The position numbers were made by a program, and so were the translations under genes. Positions 13,338 through 14,192 of a stretch of 14,192 bases of DNA are shown here, one piece after another. The notes under the pieces are model-generated. The model searched no databases. It saw only the letters and a program-made list of their open reading frames with translations, and was not told where the DNA came from. This stretch comes from Phycisphaerae bacterium (GTDB lineage: Bacteria > Planctomycetota > Phycisphaerae > Sedimentisphaerales > SG8-4), in NCBI GenBank assembly GCA_030603035.1, contig JAUVYQ010000068.1, positions 1 to 14,192 of the forward strand. Reading direction: 5' to 3'. The number at the start of each line of letters is the position of its first letter. Positions within the stretch are counted from its first letter, which is position 1.

Positions 13338-13534
13338 ATGAAAGTGAAAAATTAGTTAGTTTAATGCTTGCCTTTTCCATATTTTTTGCTGGTTGTGCTG
13401 CAGAAAAAGGTTGCGATATGAGTGGAGTCAAAGCTAAGAGAATACCATCCGTCGAAGAACGGAAAGCGGCAGCTAAAAAGGCCAAGGAAGATGTAGAAGC
13501 CACACAAGAAACCAATTATGAGCAAAAACAATAG
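13338..13534 (+). pseudogene. Small lipoprotein gene with a frameshift in the signal peptide
   Basis: A strong start (ATG 13338-13340, AAGGG about 8 nt upstream) gives MKVKN and a stop after five codons. One extra A in the A5 run at 13347-13351 would instead give MKVKKLVSLMLAFSIFFAGC, a textbook lipoprotein signal peptide with lipobox FAGC. The frame then continues AAEKGCDMSG through a Lys/Glu/Ala-rich tail to TAG at 13532-13534. As it stands, only an internal ATG at 13364 opens this frame (56 aa, lipobox C11), leaving no basic n-region. It could be a sequencing error, phase variation or slippage at the homopolymer, or a recently broken gene. The predicted mature peptide is about 46 aa, soluble and charged. 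The function is unknown, similar in style to entericidin-like small lipoproteins. A strong terminator follows about 95 nt later. Confidence 0.6.
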
Positions 13535-13628
13535 GTAAATCGGGACGGCTCAGCGTGCAAAGAGTTTAGTCTACTTGAGAGGCCTTTACACCGGGTTGTC
13601 GATAGTGGATGAGTAAAGATTTTAACTT

Positions 13629-13660
13629 GCGGGGCCGGCTTCGGCTGGCCCCGCTTTTTT
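13629..13660 (+). terminator. Rho-independent terminator with UUCG tetraloop
   Basis: An 11-bp GC-rich stem (gcggggccggc against gctggccccgc, one G-U pair) closes on the extra-stable C(UUCG)G loop and is followed by six T. It lies downstream of the small lipoprotein gene and just beyond the end of the convergent PIN fragment, so it ends plus-strand transcription. Confidence 0.9.
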
Positions 13661-13662
13661 GC

Positions 13663-14082
13663 TTAATGGGAATTAGGGAAAGGTAAGTGACTAATCTCTT
13701 CAGGGTCGTACACGGCGATTCCCATTTTCCTCGCAACTTTAAGCATATGCTCGTCCGAGCTAAATAAATATGCTTTTTGGTAGTCCCTTTTAAGTTCCTC
13801 ACAAACACTAAGAACAAGGACATCAATGGGGCTTACTCTGTTTTTTTCGCATAATTTTCCTTGTTCGTCTTTGTATGTAGGAGCTGGGATGTCAAATGAG
13901 GTATCATAAATGTTATTGGTTCGTGATATATTGTGATCGTCTACGTTGTGGATAATAATTTTATGTTGTTCCCTATCTTTCCTGAATTTCTTTCTTAATT
14001 CTCTTATATTTTTGCTTCGAGTTTTAGGTAATTCTCCTTTTAACTGCCAACTAAAGCCTTCTGTAAAATACGTAAATCTATA
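13663..14082 (-). pseudogene. PIN-like nuclease fragment (C-terminal half, no start codon)
   Basis: The minus-strand frame ending with TAA at 13663-13665 is open for 139 codons up to a TAA at 14083-14085, but contains no ATG, GTG or TTG start until near its end. The last 60 residues look like the C-terminal half of a PIN domain: SPIDVLVLSVCEEL, then KAYLFSSDEHMLKVARKMGI, then AVYDPEEISHL. The third and fourth metal-binding acids of the family would be in the SPID and SSDE motifs. The N-terminal half with the first Asp (DTN-like) is not found in frame. A neighbouring frame (from a TTG near 14115, reading SLFNIDLRILQKALVGS) may be the broken-off upstream part, implying a frameshift near 14050. 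PIN proteins are usually toxin or RNA-processing ribonucleases. No antitoxin is visible. AT-rich, unlike the core genes. Confidence 0.45.
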
Positions 14083-14111
14083 TTAAATAACGATTTATAA
14101 TCATTATTTTC

Positions 14112-14139
14112 TTGCAATCTCCTCCATTTTGGTTATTGT
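14112..14139 (+). promoter_or_regulatory. Possible promoter for the gene starting at the right edge
   Basis: TTGCAA (14112-14117) and TATTGT (14134-14139) on the plus strand have a 16-nt spacer. They lie about 50 nt before the candidate start codon at 14191. Confidence 0.3.
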
Positions 14140-14175
14140 GTAAGTACCGTTACGGAAAACATTTACAACCAAAAC

Positions 14176-14192
14176 AAAGGAGGTTTTATCAT
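14176..14192 (+). promoter_or_regulatory. Strong ribosome binding site and start of a gene that leaves the window
   Basis: AAAGGAGG (14176-14183) is followed by 7 nt and then AT at the last two bases, exactly where an ATG would be placed. A plus-strand coding region very probably begins at 14191 and continues beyond the window. Its product cannot be seen. Confidence 0.55.

Noticed and set aside
13294..13515. Minus-strand 73-codon frame
   Set aside because: Antisense to the plus-strand lipoprotein frame, which has a Shine-Dalgarno, lipobox and terminator.
13566..13826. Minus-strand 86-codon frame
   Set aside because: It overlaps the PIN-like frame and the terminator and has no recognisable domain. 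The alternative frame gives a clear PIN C-terminus.

Overview
The window looks like chromosomal DNA of a Gram-negative-type bacterium. Two predicted lipoproteins and an envelope sensor kinase carrying a heme motif support this. The many short interspersed repeats between genes, the ParB/GNAT/terminase grouping and the style of the small single-Cys redoxin lipoprotein recall planctomycetes (Phycisphaerae-like). That assignment is inference from memory and cannot be proved here.

Layout. Positions 1-3693 (all minus strand) hold core genes read right to left: aspS (aspartyl-tRNA synthetase), a membrane histidine kinase with a periplasmic CxxCH heme motif, and the 5' end of coaD, which has its own consensus-like promoter. 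Positions 3922-5226 (minus) hold a small three-helix membrane protein and a lipoprotein thioredoxin-fold (redoxin) protein. Positions 5227-5889 are gene-free and packed with hairpins and a 102-bp palindromic interspersed repeat.

Positions 5890-12707 (minus) form an accessory island. In transcription order it runs: GNAT acetyltransferase, ParB-like protein, terminase small-subunit-like HTH protein, an AAA/OLD-type ATPase plus a separate TOPRIM/DUF4276-like protein, a broken second copy of the terminase small-subunit 3' end, the terminase large subunit, and then an unrecognised 248-aa protein overlapped by a 76-aa ORF. The ATPase/TOPRIM pair is AT-richer by eye, has its own promoter, is translationally linked (4-nt gap), and sits exactly between the two terminase genes. 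It looks like a cargo anti-phage defence module (a split OLD nuclease, comparable in architecture to AbiL or PD-T4-4 type pairs) placed in a phage packaging locus. The duplicated, diverged terminase small-subunit tail at its downstream edge marks the insertion or recombination junction. No portal, capsid or integrase gene is visible, so the packaging genes look like a remnant or an orphan module.

Positions 12708-13337 are a repeat-rich spacer. Positions 13338-13534 (plus) hold a tiny lipoprotein gene whose signal peptide is interrupted by a frameshift in an A5 run, followed by a strong UUCG-loop terminator. Positions 13663-14082 (minus) encode the C-terminal half of a PIN-like nuclease without a usable start. 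The last bases of the window carry a strong Shine-Dalgarno and the first two bases of a probable plus-strand start codon.
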